Source: Amycolatopsis decaplanina DSM 44594 (GTDB lineage: Bacteria; Actinomycetota; Actinomycetes; Mycobacteriales; Pseudonocardiaceae). Taken from it: a DNA stretch of 64,000 nucleotides. Position numbers and translations under genes: made by a program. Below, one piece after another: positions 8,811 to 17,651 of the stretch. Numbering within the stretch: the stretch's first letter is position 1; each line of letters begins with the position of its first letter. The DNA lies in the NCBI RefSeq assembly GCF_000342005.1, contig NZ_AOHO01000043.1:62001-126000 (forward strand). The letters run 5' to 3'. Below the pieces are notes generated by a model, which saw only the letters and a list, made by a program, of their open reading frames with translations, searched no databases and was not told the DNA's origin.

Positions 8811-10934
8811 TCAGTTCTTGGTGTTGGCGATCGAGCGACGGGCGGCTTCGACGACGGCCTCCGCGGTGAAACCGAACTCACGGAACAGCGTGGCGGCGTC
8901 GGCCGACGCACCGAAGTGCTCGATCGAGACGTTCTCCCCTGCGTCACCGGTGAAGCGGTGCCACGACTGGGCGATACCGGCTTCGACGGAGACGCGTGCC
9001 TTGACCGACGGCGGGAGGACGGAGTCCTTGTAGGACTGCTCCTGCGCGTCGAACCACTCGACACACGGCATCGAGACGACGCTCGCCGGGATGCCGTCGG
9101 CCTCGAGGGTCTTGCGGGCCTCGACGGCCAGCTGGACCTCGGAGCCGGTCGCGATCAGCACGACCTCGGGGCTGCCGTTGGACGCCTCGGCGAGGACGTA
9201 ACCGCCCCGCTTGACGCCCTCGGCGCTGGTGCCCTCCAGCACCGGCACGTTCTGCCGGGTCAGCGCGAGGCCCGACGGGTGGTGGACGTCCTCCAGGACG
9301 GCCTTCCACGCGTACGCGGTCTCGTTGGCGTCCGCCGGGCGGACGACGTTGAGGCCTGGGATCGCGCGCAGCGAGGAGAGCTGCTCGATCGGCTGGTGGG
9401 TGGGGCCGTCCTCGCCAAGGCCGATCGAGTCGTGCGTCCACACGTAGGTGACCGGCGCCTTCATCAGCGCGGCGAGCCGCACCGGCGGGCGCATGTAGTC
9501 GGAGAAGATCAGGAACGTCGCGCCGTAGGGGCGGGTGCCGCCGTGCAGCGCGATACCGTTGAGGATCGAGCCCATCGCGTGTTCGCGGATGCCGAAGTGC
9601 AGCGTCCGGCCGTACGGGCTGGTCTTCCACATGTCGGTGGAAGCCTTCTCCGGGCCGAACGAGTCGGCCCCCTTCATGGTGGTGTTGTTGCTCTCCGCGA
9701 GGTCCGCGGAACCGCCCCACAGCTCGGGGAGCGGGTCGGCGAGGGCGTTGAGCACCTCACCGGAGGCCTTGCGGGTCGCGATGCCCTTGGCGTCCGGCTC
9801 CCACTTCGGCAGGTTGTCCGCGAAGCCCTCGGGCAGCGAGCGGGTGGCCATCCGGTCCGCGATCTTCTTGCGCTCCGGGTTGGCGGCACCCCACGCCTCG
9901 AACTTCTCCTGCCATTCGGCGCGGGCGGTCTTGCCACGTTCGACAGCCCGGCGCGTGTGCGCGATGACCTCGTCGTCGACCTGGAAGTCCCGCTCCGGGT
10001 CGAAACCGAGGATCTCCTTCACCGCGGCGACCTCTTCGGCGCCGAGCGCGGCGCCGTGCGCCTTGCCGGTGCCCATCTTCTTCGGCGCCGGGTACCCGAT
10101 GACGGTCTTGAGCGCGATGAACGACGGCCGCTCGGTCTCGGCCTTGGCGGCCTTGATGGCCTCTTCGATCGCGACGACGTCCTCGCCACCCTCGACGACC
10201 TGGGTGTGCCACCCGTAGGCCTCGTAGCGCTTCACGACGTCCTCGGACAGCGCGATCTTGGTGTCGTCCTCGATCGAGATCTCGTTGTCGTCCCAGAAGA
10301 CGATGAGGTTGCCCAGCTCCTGGCGGCCGGCGATCGAGGAGGCCTCGGCGGTGACGCCCTCTTCGATGTCACCGTCGGAGGCGACGACGTAGACGTAGTG
10401 ATCGAAGATGCTCTCGCCCTGCGGGGCGTCCGGGTCCAGCAGGCCGCGCTCGCGGCGGGCCGCCATCGCCATGCCGACCGCGTTGGCCAGGCCCTGGCCG
10501 AGCGGGCCGGTGGTGGTCTCGACGCCCTTGGTGTGGCGGTACTCCGGGTGGCCCGGGGTCTTCGAGTCCCACTTGCGCAGCTGCTTCAGGTCTTCCAGCT
10601 CCAGGCCGAACCCGGCGAGGTACAGCTGGATGTAGAGGGTGAGGCTCGAGTGACCGGCGGAGAGGATGAAGCGGTCACGGGCGGGCCACTCGGGGTCCGC
10701 CGGGTCATGACGCAGCGTCCGCTGGAAGAGCGTGTAGGCGAGCGGCGCCAGGCTCATCGCGGTGCCGGGGTGCCCGCTGCCGCAGTTCTCGACCGCGTCC
10801 GCGGCGAGCACCCGCACGGTGTCGACGGCCCGCGTGTCGAGGTCGGTCCAGTCGGCGGGCACGTTGCGCTCCAGGAGTGGGTTCTTCTCGCTGGTAGAGG
10901 CGGTTTCGGACACTGAACTCGAACTCCCCGTCAT
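8811..10934 (-). CDS. tkt: Transketolase
   Basis: About 707 residues, a thiamine-diphosphate enzyme transferring two-carbon units between pentose phosphate sugars. Visible features are the N-terminal GSGHPGTAMSLAPLAYTLF block, the ThDP/Mg site SDGDIEEGVTAEASS, the central THDSIGLGEDGPTHQPIEQL segment and a C-terminal transketolase domain (IATGSEVQLAVEA). The ATG giving MTGSSSS is preceded by a GGGAAGAGAAG stretch; an internal GTG eight codons later is also possible. It is the first gene of the carbon operon, divergent from ctaB. Confidence 0.96.
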   Translation of the reverse strand: MTGSSSSVSETASTSEKNPLLERNVPADWTDLDTRAVDTVRVLAADAVENCGSGHPGTAMSLAPLAYTLFQRTLRHDPADPEWPARDRFILSAGHSSLTLYIQLYLAGFGLELEDLKQLRKWDSKTPGHPEYRHTKGVETTTGPLGQGLANAVGMAMAARRERGLLDPDAPQGESIFDHYVYVVASDGDIEEGVTAEASSIAGRQELGNLIVFWDDNEISIEDDTKIALSEDVVKRYEAYGWHTQVVEGGEDVVAIEEAIKAAKAETERPSFIALKTVIGYPAPKKMGTGKAHGAALGAEEVAAVKEILGFDPERDFQVDDEVIAHTRRAVERGKTARAEWQEKFEAWGAANPERKKIADRMATRSLPEGFADNLPKWEPDAKGIATRKASGEVLNALADPLPELWGGSADLAESNNTTMKGADSFGPEKASTDMWKTSPYGRTLHFGIREHAMGSILNGIALHGGTRPYGATFLIFSDYMRPPVRLAALMKAPVTYVWTHDSIGLGEDGPTHQPIEQLSSLRAIPGLNVVRPADANETAYAWKAVLEDVHHPSGLALTRQNVPVLEGTSAEGVKRGGYVLAEASNGSPEVVLIATGSEVQLAVEARKTLEADGIPASVVSMPCVEWFDAQEQSYKDSVLPPSVKARVSVEAGIAQSWHRFTGDAGENVSIEHFGASADAATLFREFGFTAEAVVEAARRSIANTKN

Positions 10935-11213
10935 CAGGTAGTGGCTTCTCTTCCCTCGTGGGTAACCCACGTGTACCGCTACTAATCTCAATCGATCCGG
11001 AAGGGACGATATTCCTGGTCCGGGCCGTTCGCAGTGGCACGCCGTGAGCTACCGCGGCCAGCCTAATGGTTCGGCCGGTCGAGGACCCGCGATCACCCTC
11101 TGGAAACAGCACGTCTAACATCGGGGAAGGGTTCAGAACACTCCGGATCCGGGGCCGCCACATCACCCGGAAGCCTGGTGGACCCCGCCCCGAAAACTGA
11201 CGCAGGGAGTGAA

Positions 11214-12194
11214 ATGTCGTTGGTGAACGCTGCGCACGGACGCAGTGACAGCACCAGCGCCGTACATCCGACCGGTAAACGACCGCACGGTGGCCGGCGA
11301 ACAATCCGCCAGGTCGTCGGCGCGTACGCCGCCCTCGCGAAGCCCAGGGTGATCGAGCTCCTCCTCGTCACCACGATTCCCGCGATGTTCCTGGCGGGCC
11401 GGGAAATCCCGTCGCCGTGGCTGGTACTCGCGACGCTCGTGGGCGGAACCATGGCCGCGGGCAGCGCCAACGCCTTGAACTGCGTCATCGACGCGGACAT
11501 CGACAAGGTGATGAACCGCACCAAGCGCCGCCCGCTGGTGAAGGATTCGGTACCCCGGCGCGGCGCGCTGATCTTCGGTCTCGTGCTCGGTGTCCTGTCG
11601 TTCGCCGTGCTCTATTTCACGGTGAACCTGCTCTCGGCGATCCTCGCGGTCGCGACGATCCTCTTCTACATCTTCGTCTACACGCTGCTGCTGAAGCGGC
11701 GTACGTCACAGAACGTGGTCTGGGGCGGTGCGGCGGGCTGTATGCCGGTCGTCATCGGCTGGGCCGCCGTCACCGGCACCGTCGAGTGGCCCGCGTTCGT
11801 GATGTTCGGCGTCATCTTCTTCTGGACGCCGCCGCACACCTGGGCGCTGGGCATGAAGTACCGCGACGACTACGAGCGCGCCGGCGTGCCGATGCTGCCG
11901 GTGGTCGCCACCCCGCAGCACGTGGCGCGGCAGATCGTCATCTACTCGTGGGTGATGGTCGCGTGGACCCTGCTGCTGGTCCCGGTGACGAGCTGGATCT
12001 ACACGACGTTCGCGATCCTGGCGGGTGGCTGGTTCCTCTTCTACGCGCACAGCCTGAACGCGGCGGTGCGGCGCGGCGAGGAGACCAAGCCGATGTCGCT
12101 GTTCCACCGGTCGAACACGTACCTGATGATCGTGTTCGTCGCGCTGGCCGTCGACTCGGCGATCGGTCTGCCCGCCATCGGGCTGCCCTTCTAG
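11214..12194 (+). CDS. ctaB: Protoheme IX farnesyltransferase (heme O synthase)
   Basis: A 326-residue UbiA-family membrane prenyltransferase that farnesylates protoheme to heme O, the precursor of heme A for the cytochrome c oxidase. The conserved [23 protein letters not shown] loop carries the Asp-rich prenyl-diphosphate site, and a second Asp motif appears in [15 protein letters not shown]. About nine membrane helices. The ATG follows GGGAG at good spacing. It is divergent from tkt, as in mycobacteria, and works with ctaA at ~20 kb. Confidence 0.95.
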   Translation: MSLVNAAHGRSDSTSAVHPTGKRPHGGRRTIRQVVGAYAALAKPRVIELLLVTTIPAMFLAGREIPSPWLVLATLVGGTMAAGSANALNCVIDADIDKVMNRTKRRPLVKDSVPRRGALIFGLVLGVLSFAVLYFTVNLLSAILAVATILFYIFVYTLLLKRRTSQNVVWGGAAGCMPVVIGWAAVTGTVEWPAFVMFGVIFFWTPPHTWALGMKYRDDYERAGVPMLPVVATPQHVARQIVIYSWVMVAWTLLLVPVTSWIYTTFAILAGGWFLFYAHSLNAAVRRGEETKPMSLFHRSNTYLMIVFVALAVDSAIGLPAIGLPF

Positions 12195-12213
12195 TTCACG
12201 CGTGTCAGGGAGG

Positions 12214-12237
12214 GGCGCTGCGGGTGTCCCCAGCGCC
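12214..12237 (+). terminator. Hairpin after ctaB
   Basis: The arms GGCGCTG and CAGCGCC enclose a CGGGTGTCCC loop that can add three G-C pairs. It lies 20 bases past the ctaB stop. A likely intrinsic terminator. Confidence 0.6.
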
Positions 12238-12279
12238 ACGCTCGGGACGTCGAATGTCTCGTACGTGACGCTCGGGACG
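12238..12279. repeat. Two 12-base direct repeats (ACGCTCGGGACG), 30 apart
   Basis: ACGCTCGGGACG occurs at 12238 and again at 12268, with GTCTCGTACGTG between, immediately before the helD promoter region. This could be a tandem operator or a remnant of a dispersed repeat; no known site is recognised. Confidence 0.45.
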
Positions 12280-12373
12280 CCGGAAACCTGGGCGGTCCAC
12301 GGGGGAATGAGATGATGACGGGCGCCGTTGTAGTTCATTCGGCCCCTGTCCCACCTCTCGAAAGCAGGCTGCT

Positions 12374-14635
12374 TTGTCCGTGTCCCCGGACCGGGAACTC
12401 GACGCGCTCGAGCAGGACGTCGCGCTCGAGCAGCAGTACGTCACCACCCTCTACCGCAAGCTCGACACCGAACGCGTCGACGCGCAGCGCAGGCTCGACG
12501 AGACGCTGCGCCAGACCGGCGGCACCCCGCAGGCGCGCACCGAACGCGACGTCGCCACGACGCTGTACACCGACAGGCTGTCCCAGCTGAGCTCCGTCGA
12601 GCAGGGCCTGTGCTTCGGCCGTCTCGACTTCCTGCCGGACCACGCCGAGGAGACCACCTACATCGGGCGGCTCGGGCTGTTCGACGAGGACGACGACTAC
12701 CGTCCGCTGCTCGTCGACTGGCGCGCGCCGGTCGCGCGGCCCTTCTACCTCGCCACCGCCGCTTCACCCGAAGGTGTCCGGCGGCGTCGCCACATCCGGT
12801 CGCTGAGCCGGAAGGTCGTCGGCGTCGACGACGAGATCCTCGACCTCTCCGCCGCCGACCAGGGCCAGGACCTCGGTCTCGCGGGGGAGGCGGCGCTGCT
12901 GGCCGCGCTGGAACGCCGCCGCACCGGCGAGATGAGCGACATCGTCGCCACCATCCAGGCCGAGCAGGACCGCATCATCCGCGCGTCGCCGAACGGTGTC
13001 CTGGTGGTCCAGGGCGGGCCGGGCACCGGCAAGACCGCCGTCGCGCTGCACCGCGCGGCGTACCTGCTCTATACCCACCGCCAGCAGCTCACCACGCGTG
13101 GCGTGCTGGTGGTCGGGCCGAACAGCACGTTCCTCCGCTACATCGGGCAGGTCCTGCCGTCGCTGGGCGAGACCGGGGTGCTGCTGGCCACGATCGGGCA
13201 GCTGTACCCGGGTCTGGACGCGGACGGGCCGGTCACCCGCGAGGCCGCCGAGATCAAGGGCCGTCCGGTGATGACCGACGTGCTCGCCAACGCGGTCCGC
13301 GATCGCCAGCGGGTACCGGAGCCGGTGCTGGAGATCGAGTTCGAACGCGAGATCCTCATGCTCGACCGCAAGACCTGCACCGAGGCGCGGACGCGCGCCC
13401 GCCGGTCACGCCGTCCGCACAACCTCGCCCGGCGGATCTTCGTCTCCGACCTTCTCGACGCGCTGACCCGGCAAGCCGCCCGCAAACTGGGGGAGGACCT
13501 GCTCGACGCGCGGGACGTCCAGGACATCCGGGCCGAGGTCGCCGCGGACAAGAACGTGGCCGCCGCGATCAACGGGCTCTGGCCCAAACTCACTCCGGAG
13601 ATCGTCCTCGACGAGCTGTTCGCCGACCGCGAACGGTTGCGCAGCGCGGCCGGGAAAGCCTTGTCGGACACCGATCGTGAGCATCTCCACAGCCCGACGG
13701 ACGCGAAGTGGAGCCCGTCGGACGTCCCGTTGCTCGACGAACTCGCCGAGCTGCTCGGCGAGGACGACACCGAAGCCCGAGCCGAGGCCGCTCGCCGCGA
13801 GCGGGAAGACCGCGCCTACGCGGAAGGCGTGCTCGACATCCTCGAACAGGACGAGGAGATCGTCGACGAGGAACTGCTGCGGGTGGGCGACGTCCTCGAC
13901 GCCGAACTGTTCGCCGAACGTCAGCAGCGCCGCAGCGAGATGACCGCGGCGCAGCGGGCCGCCCAGGACCGGACCTGGACCTTCGGGCACGTGATCGTCG
14001 ACGAGGCGCAGGAACTGACCGCGATGGACTGGCGGCTGCTGATGCGCCGGTCGCCGAACCGGTCGATGACGCTGGTCGGCGACGTCGCCCAGACCGGGGC
14101 GGCAGGCGGGGCGCGGTCGTGGGGAGAGGCGCTCTCGCCGTACGTCGCAGACCGCTGGCGGCTCGAAGAACTGACCGTGAACTACCGGACCCCGGCGGAG
14201 ATCATGGCCGTCGCGTCCCGGGTGCTCGCCGACGTCAATCCGGAGCTGGAGGCGCCGGTTTCGGTGCGGGAGACGGGTTTCGAGCCTTGGCTGCGCGCGG
14301 TGGACCCGGCTGATCTCACCGCGGAGCTGCCGGGTCTCGTCGATGCTGAACTGTCCGCCGTGGACGGTGGGACGGTCGCGGTGCTGTGCCCGTCGTCTCT
14401 GGTCGCGTCCCTCTCGGAGGCACTCGGCGAGGCGGGGGACCGGGTATCGGTGATGCCGGTCGAGCGGGCGAAGGGCCTGGAGTTCGATTCGGTGCTGCTG
14501 GTCGCCCCCGACGAGGTCGTCGCCGAGTCGCCGCGCGGGCTCAACGATCTTTATGTGGCCCTGACCAGGGCGACCCGTCGGATGGGCGTAGTGCAGACCG
14601 GTGACCTTGTTCCGGCGCTGAGCCTAATGGACTAA
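12374..14635 (+). CDS. HelD/HelR-family RNA polymerase-recycling ATPase
   Basis: A 753-residue superfamily-1 (UvrD/Rep-like) ATPase. Proteins of this type (HelD in Bacillus and Mycobacterium, HelR in Streptomyces) bind RNA polymerase, push into its channels and release stalled enzyme; HelR also displaces rifamycins. The N-terminal ~90 residues form the charged coiled-coil arm. The Walker A GGPGTGKT is near residue 214, the DEAQ Walker B near 542, and motif ALTRATRRM lies at the C-terminus. The start is TTG; a GTG two codons on is an alternative. The last codons (ALSLMD) differ from the duplicated copy downstream (ALEGLG), so the C-terminus may have been rewritten by the event described in findings. 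No clear rifamycin-associated element was seen upstream. Confidence 0.88.
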   Translation: MSVSPDRELDALEQDVALEQQYVTTLYRKLDTERVDAQRRLDETLRQTGGTPQARTERDVATTLYTDRLSQLSSVEQGLCFGRLDFLPDHAEETTYIGRLGLFDEDDDYRPLLVDWRAPVARPFYLATAASPEGVRRRRHIRSLSRKVVGVDDEILDLSAADQGQDLGLAGEAALLAALERRRTGEMSDIVATIQAEQDRIIRASPNGVLVVQGGPGTGKTAVALHRAAYLLYTHRQQLTTRGVLVVGPNSTFLRYIGQVLPSLGETGVLLATIGQLYPGLDADGPVTREAAEIKGRPVMTDVLANAVRDRQRVPEPVLEIEFEREILMLDRKTCTEARTRARRSRRPHNLARRIFVSDLLDALTRQAARKLGEDLLDARDVQDIRAEVAADKNVAAAINGLWPKLTPEIVLDELFADRERLRSAAGKALSDTDREHLHSPTDAKWSPSDVPLLDELAELLGEDDTEARAEAARREREDRAYAEGVLDILEQDEEIVDEELLRVGDVLDAELFAERQQRRSEMTAAQRAAQDRTWTFGHVIVDEAQELTAMDWRLLMRRSPNRSMTLVGDVAQTGAAGGARSWGEALSPYVADRWRLEELTVNYRTPAEIMAVASRVLADVNPELEAPVSVRETGFEPWLRAVDPADLTAELPGLVDAELSAVDGGTVAVLCPSSLVASLSEALGEAGDRVSVMPVERAKGLEFDSVLLVAPDEVVAESPRGLNDLYVALTRATRRMGVVQTGDLVPALSLMD

Positions 14636-14646
14636 AGCAATCGATA

Positions 14647-14673
14647 GTGATCTAGATCACCACCTTTTGGTGG
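14647..14673. terminator. Palindrome plus short hairpin after helD
   Basis: GTGATCTAGATCAC is a perfect 14-base palindrome. It is followed immediately by CCACC-TTTT-GGTGG, which can form a short stem. The pair may end helD transcription or mark the junction of inserted DNA. Confidence 0.4.
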
Positions 14674-14802
14674 ATTCGTGCAGGCCTTTGCGTAGTGAAT
14701 CATGTTCTACGTATCAGCGGTTGACCTGGGGACTTTCACATCTGAGCGCGACGGGATGTAACTCGCCTGAGTGCCGATGTTAAATTATGGGGAAGGTTGG
14801 CT

Positions 14803-15102
14803 ATGCGAAATAAGGTTTTCGCTGCAGTTGGAGCAGTGCTGATCGCGGCTGGTTTCACTACTGTTTCGCCGACTGTTGCCACGGCGGACTCGCTGCTGGC
14901 GCCGTGTCAGGTGGGCAAGTATGACAACGATGCTGGTGGTTTCTCTGTTTGTCAGGGGTCTGGCTATCAGCGGGTGAAGTTGTCCTGCCATGGAGGATCA
15001 ACGGTTTATGGCCCGACTGTTCGCGCCGACGGGACTCAATCCGGCGCATGGTGCCCGATTCCGTTCCTCGTTAATATTGTCGATGTTGTCTACTTTCCTT
15101 GA
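14803..15102 (+). CDS. Small secreted cysteine-containing protein, unknown
   Basis: 99 residues, not recognised as a known family. An N-terminal signal peptide is clear (MRNKVFAAVGAVLIAAGF, then a likely cleavage around TVATA-DS). The mature ~70 residues hold four cysteines (LLAPC, SVC, KLSC, GAWC), enough for two disulfides, and end in a hydrophobic IVDVVYFP. GGGGAAGG stands six bases before the ATG. Codon use is more AT-rich than in neighbours (GTT, ACT, TAT, AAT codons). The gene lies between two copies of the helD 3' end, suggesting acquired DNA. It could be a small secreted peptide, inhibitor or toxin; nothing in the sequence decides. Confidence 0.75.
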   Translation: MRNKVFAAVGAVLIAAGFTTVSPTVATADSLLAPCQVGKYDNDAGGFSVCQGSGYQRVKLSCHGGSTVYGPTVRADGTQSGAWCPIPFLVNIVDVVYFP

Positions 15103-15188
15103 TGGTTGAGGTCAATTTGTGCGGCTATTGTTCATAGTCGGAATTTTTGGTCGACGTTCAGTAATCATGCTTGCATGAGGTGAAATCC

Positions 15189-15239
15189 GGCTTGTGCTTT
15201 ACCGTGGGAAGCGAAATCCGTTGCGGTAAAGCACAAGCC
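15189..15239. terminator. 16-bp perfect inverted repeat downstream of the secreted-protein gene
   Basis: GGCTTGTGCTTTACCG is mirrored exactly by CGGTAAAGCACAAGCC with a 19-base loop. It is probably the terminator of the small secreted-protein gene, or an end of the inserted segment. Unlike the other hairpins in the window it is AT-rich in part, in keeping with the local composition. Confidence 0.65.
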
Positions 15240-15259
15240 AGACCAATGTCACGGGATCA

Positions 15260-15419
15260 GCCTGGCGTTCGATTCGGTGGTGCTGGTCGCCCCCGATCGG
15301 GTCGTCGCCGGGTCCCGCGTGGTCTCAACGATCTTTATGTGGCCCTGACCAGGGCGACCCGTCGGATGGGCGTAGTGCAGACCGGTGACCTTGTTCCCGC
15401 GCTGGAGGGTCTTGGCTAA
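15260..15419 (+). pseudogene. Degraded second copy of the helD 3' end
   Basis: This stretch repeats the last ~160 bases of helD. A block of 74 bases (15324-15397) is identical to 14540-14613. Upstream of it the match drops and one base is missing relative to helD, which shifts the frame; the last part still reads NDLYVALTRATRRMGVV...ALEGLG before a stop. There is no start signal, so it is a remnant rather than a gene. Together with the hairpin at 15189-15239 it fills the >300-base interval before the FKBP gene. Confidence 0.85.
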
Positions 15420-15429
15420 GGTCGGCCGC

Positions 15430-16002
15430 ATGCGCACATTCGGCAAGATCGTGGTCATAGGCGCGGGCGTGCTCGCCCTGGCTGCCTGTGGCGAGAAGCA
15501 GAACACCGCGGGCTCCGTCCAGTCGTCCACCGGTGCGGCCCCCGCCTCGGCGTCGACGTCGGCTCCGGCCGCCCCGAAGGGCAAGGAGTGCACGGCGGAG
15601 GACGTGAAGACCACCGGGAAGTTCGGCGAAGCGCCGACCATCACCATCCCGGACGACTGCGACCCGCCGAAGAAGCTCATCACCAAGGACCTCGAGCCCG
15701 GCACCGGTGAGGGCGCCAAGGCGGGCGCGAAGCTGAAGATGAACTATTCGCTGGTCACCTGGTCCAACAAGCAGAAGCTGGACAGCTCGTTCGACCGCGG
15801 TGAGCCGTTCGAGCTGACACTCGGCGCCGGCAAGGTCATCCAGGGCTGGGACCAGGGGCTGGAAGGGATCAAGCAGGGCGCGCGGCGGCTGCTGATCATC
15901 CCGCCGGACCTCGGTTACGGCAAGGGTGACCGCGGCATCGAGCCGAACGAGACCCTCGTGTTCGTGACCGACGCAGTGAGTGTCCCGACCGACAAGGGCT
16001 GA
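15430..16002 (+). CDS. FKBP-type peptidyl-prolyl isomerase, lipoprotein
   Basis: 190 residues. The N-terminus is a lipoprotein signal peptide with lipobox LAAC (Cys20), then a Ala/Ser/Thr-rich linker of ~30 residues and an FKBP domain from about 80. The FKBP fold shows in GEPFELTLGAGKVIQGWDQGLEGIKQGARRLLIIPPDLGYG, the FK506-pocket strand-helix region. It would assist folding of exported proteins on the outer face of the membrane. The upstream helD remnant now occupies its promoter region. It converges on the acetyltransferase gene through a 46-bp palindrome. Confidence 0.92.
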   Translation: MRTFGKIVVIGAGVLALAACGEKQNTAGSVQSSTGAAPASASTSAPAAPKGKECTAEDVKTTGKFGEAPTITIPDDCDPPKKLITKDLEPGTGEGAKAGAKLKMNYSLVTWSNKQKLDSSFDRGEPFELTLGAGKVIQGWDQGLEGIKQGARRLLIIPPDLGYGKGDRGIEPNETLVFVTDAVSVPTDKG

Positions 16003-16005
16003 GTT

Positions 16006-16051
16006 CTCGTGAGTGGTAAGGACGGTTCTAACCGTCCTTACCACTCACGAG
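16006..16051. terminator. 46-bp palindrome, copy 1 (CTCGTGAGTGG...)
   Basis: Perfect 22-base arms around a CT centre. It lies between two convergent genes and ends exactly at the acetyltransferase stop codon, so it can terminate both. Near-identical copies are at 18831, 59484 and 63675. Confidence 0.85.
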
Positions 16052-16588
16052 TCAGCCGGTGTACTCCCAGGTGAGCAGGGTGATCTCCAGTCCCTTCTCG
16101 ACCTTCGTCTCCGGCGGAGTGTCCGTCAGGGCGTAGCCGACGCGGCGGGCGACGGCCTCGCTGGCCGCGTTGTCGGCGTCGATCTGCAGCTGGAGCGGTT
16201 CGAGCCCGAGCTCCAGCGCGTGGGCGGTGAGGACCCGCAGCGATCGCGCCGCCAGATCCCGGCCGCGGTGGGCGGGACCGACGGCGTACCCGAGTTCGGC
16301 CGGGCCCGAGGGCCCGCCCTTCAGGAACAGCACCACTTCGCCGAGCGGCTCGCCGCCGTCATCCGTGATGGCGAGCCGCAACCCCGTGCCCTCCGCACGG
16401 CGTGTGACGTACTTCGCGTAGTGCGCCTTCGCCGCCACCTCGTCGAACGGCGAGGGCAGGGGTGTGAACCGCGCGACGGCGGGATTGTCGAACAGGCCGG
16501 GCATGAACGCGATGTCGTCTTCGGCCCACTCCCGCAGGACGAGCCCTTCACCGGTGAGCCGGACCCGCTCCGGCCAGAGCGTCGTCAC
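16052..16588 (-). CDS. GNAT-family N-acetyltransferase (RimJ/RimL-like)
   Basis: 178 residues. It begins LTGEGLVLREWAEDD, contains EPLGEVVLFLKG, the acetyl-CoA-binding region VGPAHRGRDLAARSL, and ends with IDADNAASEAVARRVGYAL, the pattern of RimJ/RimL-type acetyltransferases that modify protein N-termini or small molecules. The GTG start overlaps the oxidoreductase stop codon in GTGA, so the two are co-translated. The substrate is unknown. Confidence 0.87.
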   Translation of the reverse strand: MTTLWPERVRLTGEGLVLREWAEDDIAFMPGLFDNPAVARFTPLPSPFDEVAAKAHYAKYVTRRAEGTGLRLAITDDGGEPLGEVVLFLKGGPSGPAELGYAVGPAHRGRDLAARSLRVLTAHALELGLEPLQLQIDADNAASEAVARRVGYALTDTPPETKVEKGLEITLLTWEYTG

Positions 16589-17556
16589 GGGATCAGCAGG
16601 AGTTTGCCGGTGGTGCGGCGGCCCTGGAGGTCTTCGTGCGCCTGACGGGCGTCGGCCAGCGGGTAGCGGCCGCCGATCCGGATGTTCAGCGAGCCGTCTC
16701 CGACGGCGGCGAAGAGTTCGTTCACCCGCCACTCCAGTTCCTCGCGGGTGAGCACGTAGTGCGCGGAGGTCGGGCGGGTGAGGTACACCGAGCCGCTGCG
16801 GTTGAGCAGCTGCGGGTCGATCGGCGGCACCGGGCCGCTGGCCGCGCCGTAGAGGGCGAGCAGGCCGCGGATCTTCAGGCTCGCCAGGCTGCCGTCCACA
16901 GTGGACTTGCCGACGCCGTCGTAGACCACCTCGACCCCCTTGCCGCCCGTGAGGTCGCGGGTGGCCTTGGCGAAATCGACCTGGTCGTAGCGGATGACGT
17001 CGTCCGCGCCCGCCTGCTTGGCGAGTTCGGCCTTCTCGTCGGTGGAGACGGTGCCGATCACCCTGGCGCCGCGGGCCTTGGCCAGCTGGACCAGCAGCAG
17101 GCCCATCCCGCCCGCCGCGGCGTGGATCAGCACGTCGTCACCGGCCTTGACCTCGTAGGTCGAGGCGATCAGCGCGTGCGCGGTGACACCCTGGAGCATC
17201 GTGGCGGCGGCGGTCTCCTCGGTCACGCCGTCCGGGATCTTCACCGCGATCGCGGCGGGGAGCAGACGGCGCTGGGCGTAGCTGCCCAGCGAACCTTGCC
17301 AGGCGACCCGGTCGCCGACGGCGAAACCGGTCACGTCCGCGCCGACCGCGGCCACCGTGCCCGCGCCTTCCATACCCAGGATGAACGGCGTGCCGACCGG
17401 GTAGATGCCCTCGCGGTGGTAGGTGTCGATGTAGTTGACGCCCGCCGCCGCGACGTCCACGAGCAGTTCCCCGGAACCGGGTTCGCCGACCTCGACTTCG
17501 GACAGCTCAAGGACTTCGGGTCCACCGGTTCGCCGGATCTGCACTGCCGTGGGCAT
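16585..17556 (-). CDS. Quinone oxidoreductase (zeta-crystallin-like, NADPH-dependent)
   Basis: 323 residues of the zinc-independent medium-chain dehydrogenase/reductase family, reducing quinones with NADPH. The N-terminal GroES-like domain contains GVNYIDTYHREGIYP and GMEGAGTV; the NADPH-binding Rossmann domain has AAAGGMGLLLVQLAKARGARVIGT. There are no zinc-binding cysteines. The ATG is preceded by a strong GAGGAGG. A homologue sits at the same place in mycobacteria (the qor gene between ctaB and ctaA). Confidence 0.92.
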   Translation of the reverse strand: MPTAVQIRRTGGPEVLELSEVEVGEPGSGELLVDVAAAGVNYIDTYHREGIYPVGTPFILGMEGAGTVAAVGADVTGFAVGDRVAWQGSLGSYAQRRLLPAAIAVKIPDGVTEETAAATMLQGVTAHALIASTYEVKAGDDVLIHAAAGGMGLLLVQLAKARGARVIGTVSTDEKAELAKQAGADDVIRYDQVDFAKATRDLTGGKGVEVVYDGVGKSTVDGSLASLKIRGLLALYGAASGPVPPIDPQLLNRSGSVYLTRPTSAHYVLTREELEWRVNELFAAVGDGSLNIRIGGRYPLADARQAHEDLQGRRTTGKLLLIP

Positions 17557-17651
17557 ACATCCTCCTCGTTCAAGGTCGTTCCGACCGGGACAACTATGGC
17601 CGACGCCACGGTTATTCCGCGTCCCGGGCGTTTCGCGGTTAAGCTCGGCCC

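Noticed and set aside
7461..10916. Very long (over 1,100-residue) frame antiparallel to tal and tkt
   Set aside because: Arg/Gly/Val/Leu-rich composition typical of the reverse of GC-rich genes; tkt and tal motifs are on the other strand.
12195..12373. Rifamycin-associated element upstream of the HelD-type gene
   Set aside because: No GGGGCTTGC...GCAAG-type inverted repeat was found; the GC hairpin there fits the ctaB terminator.
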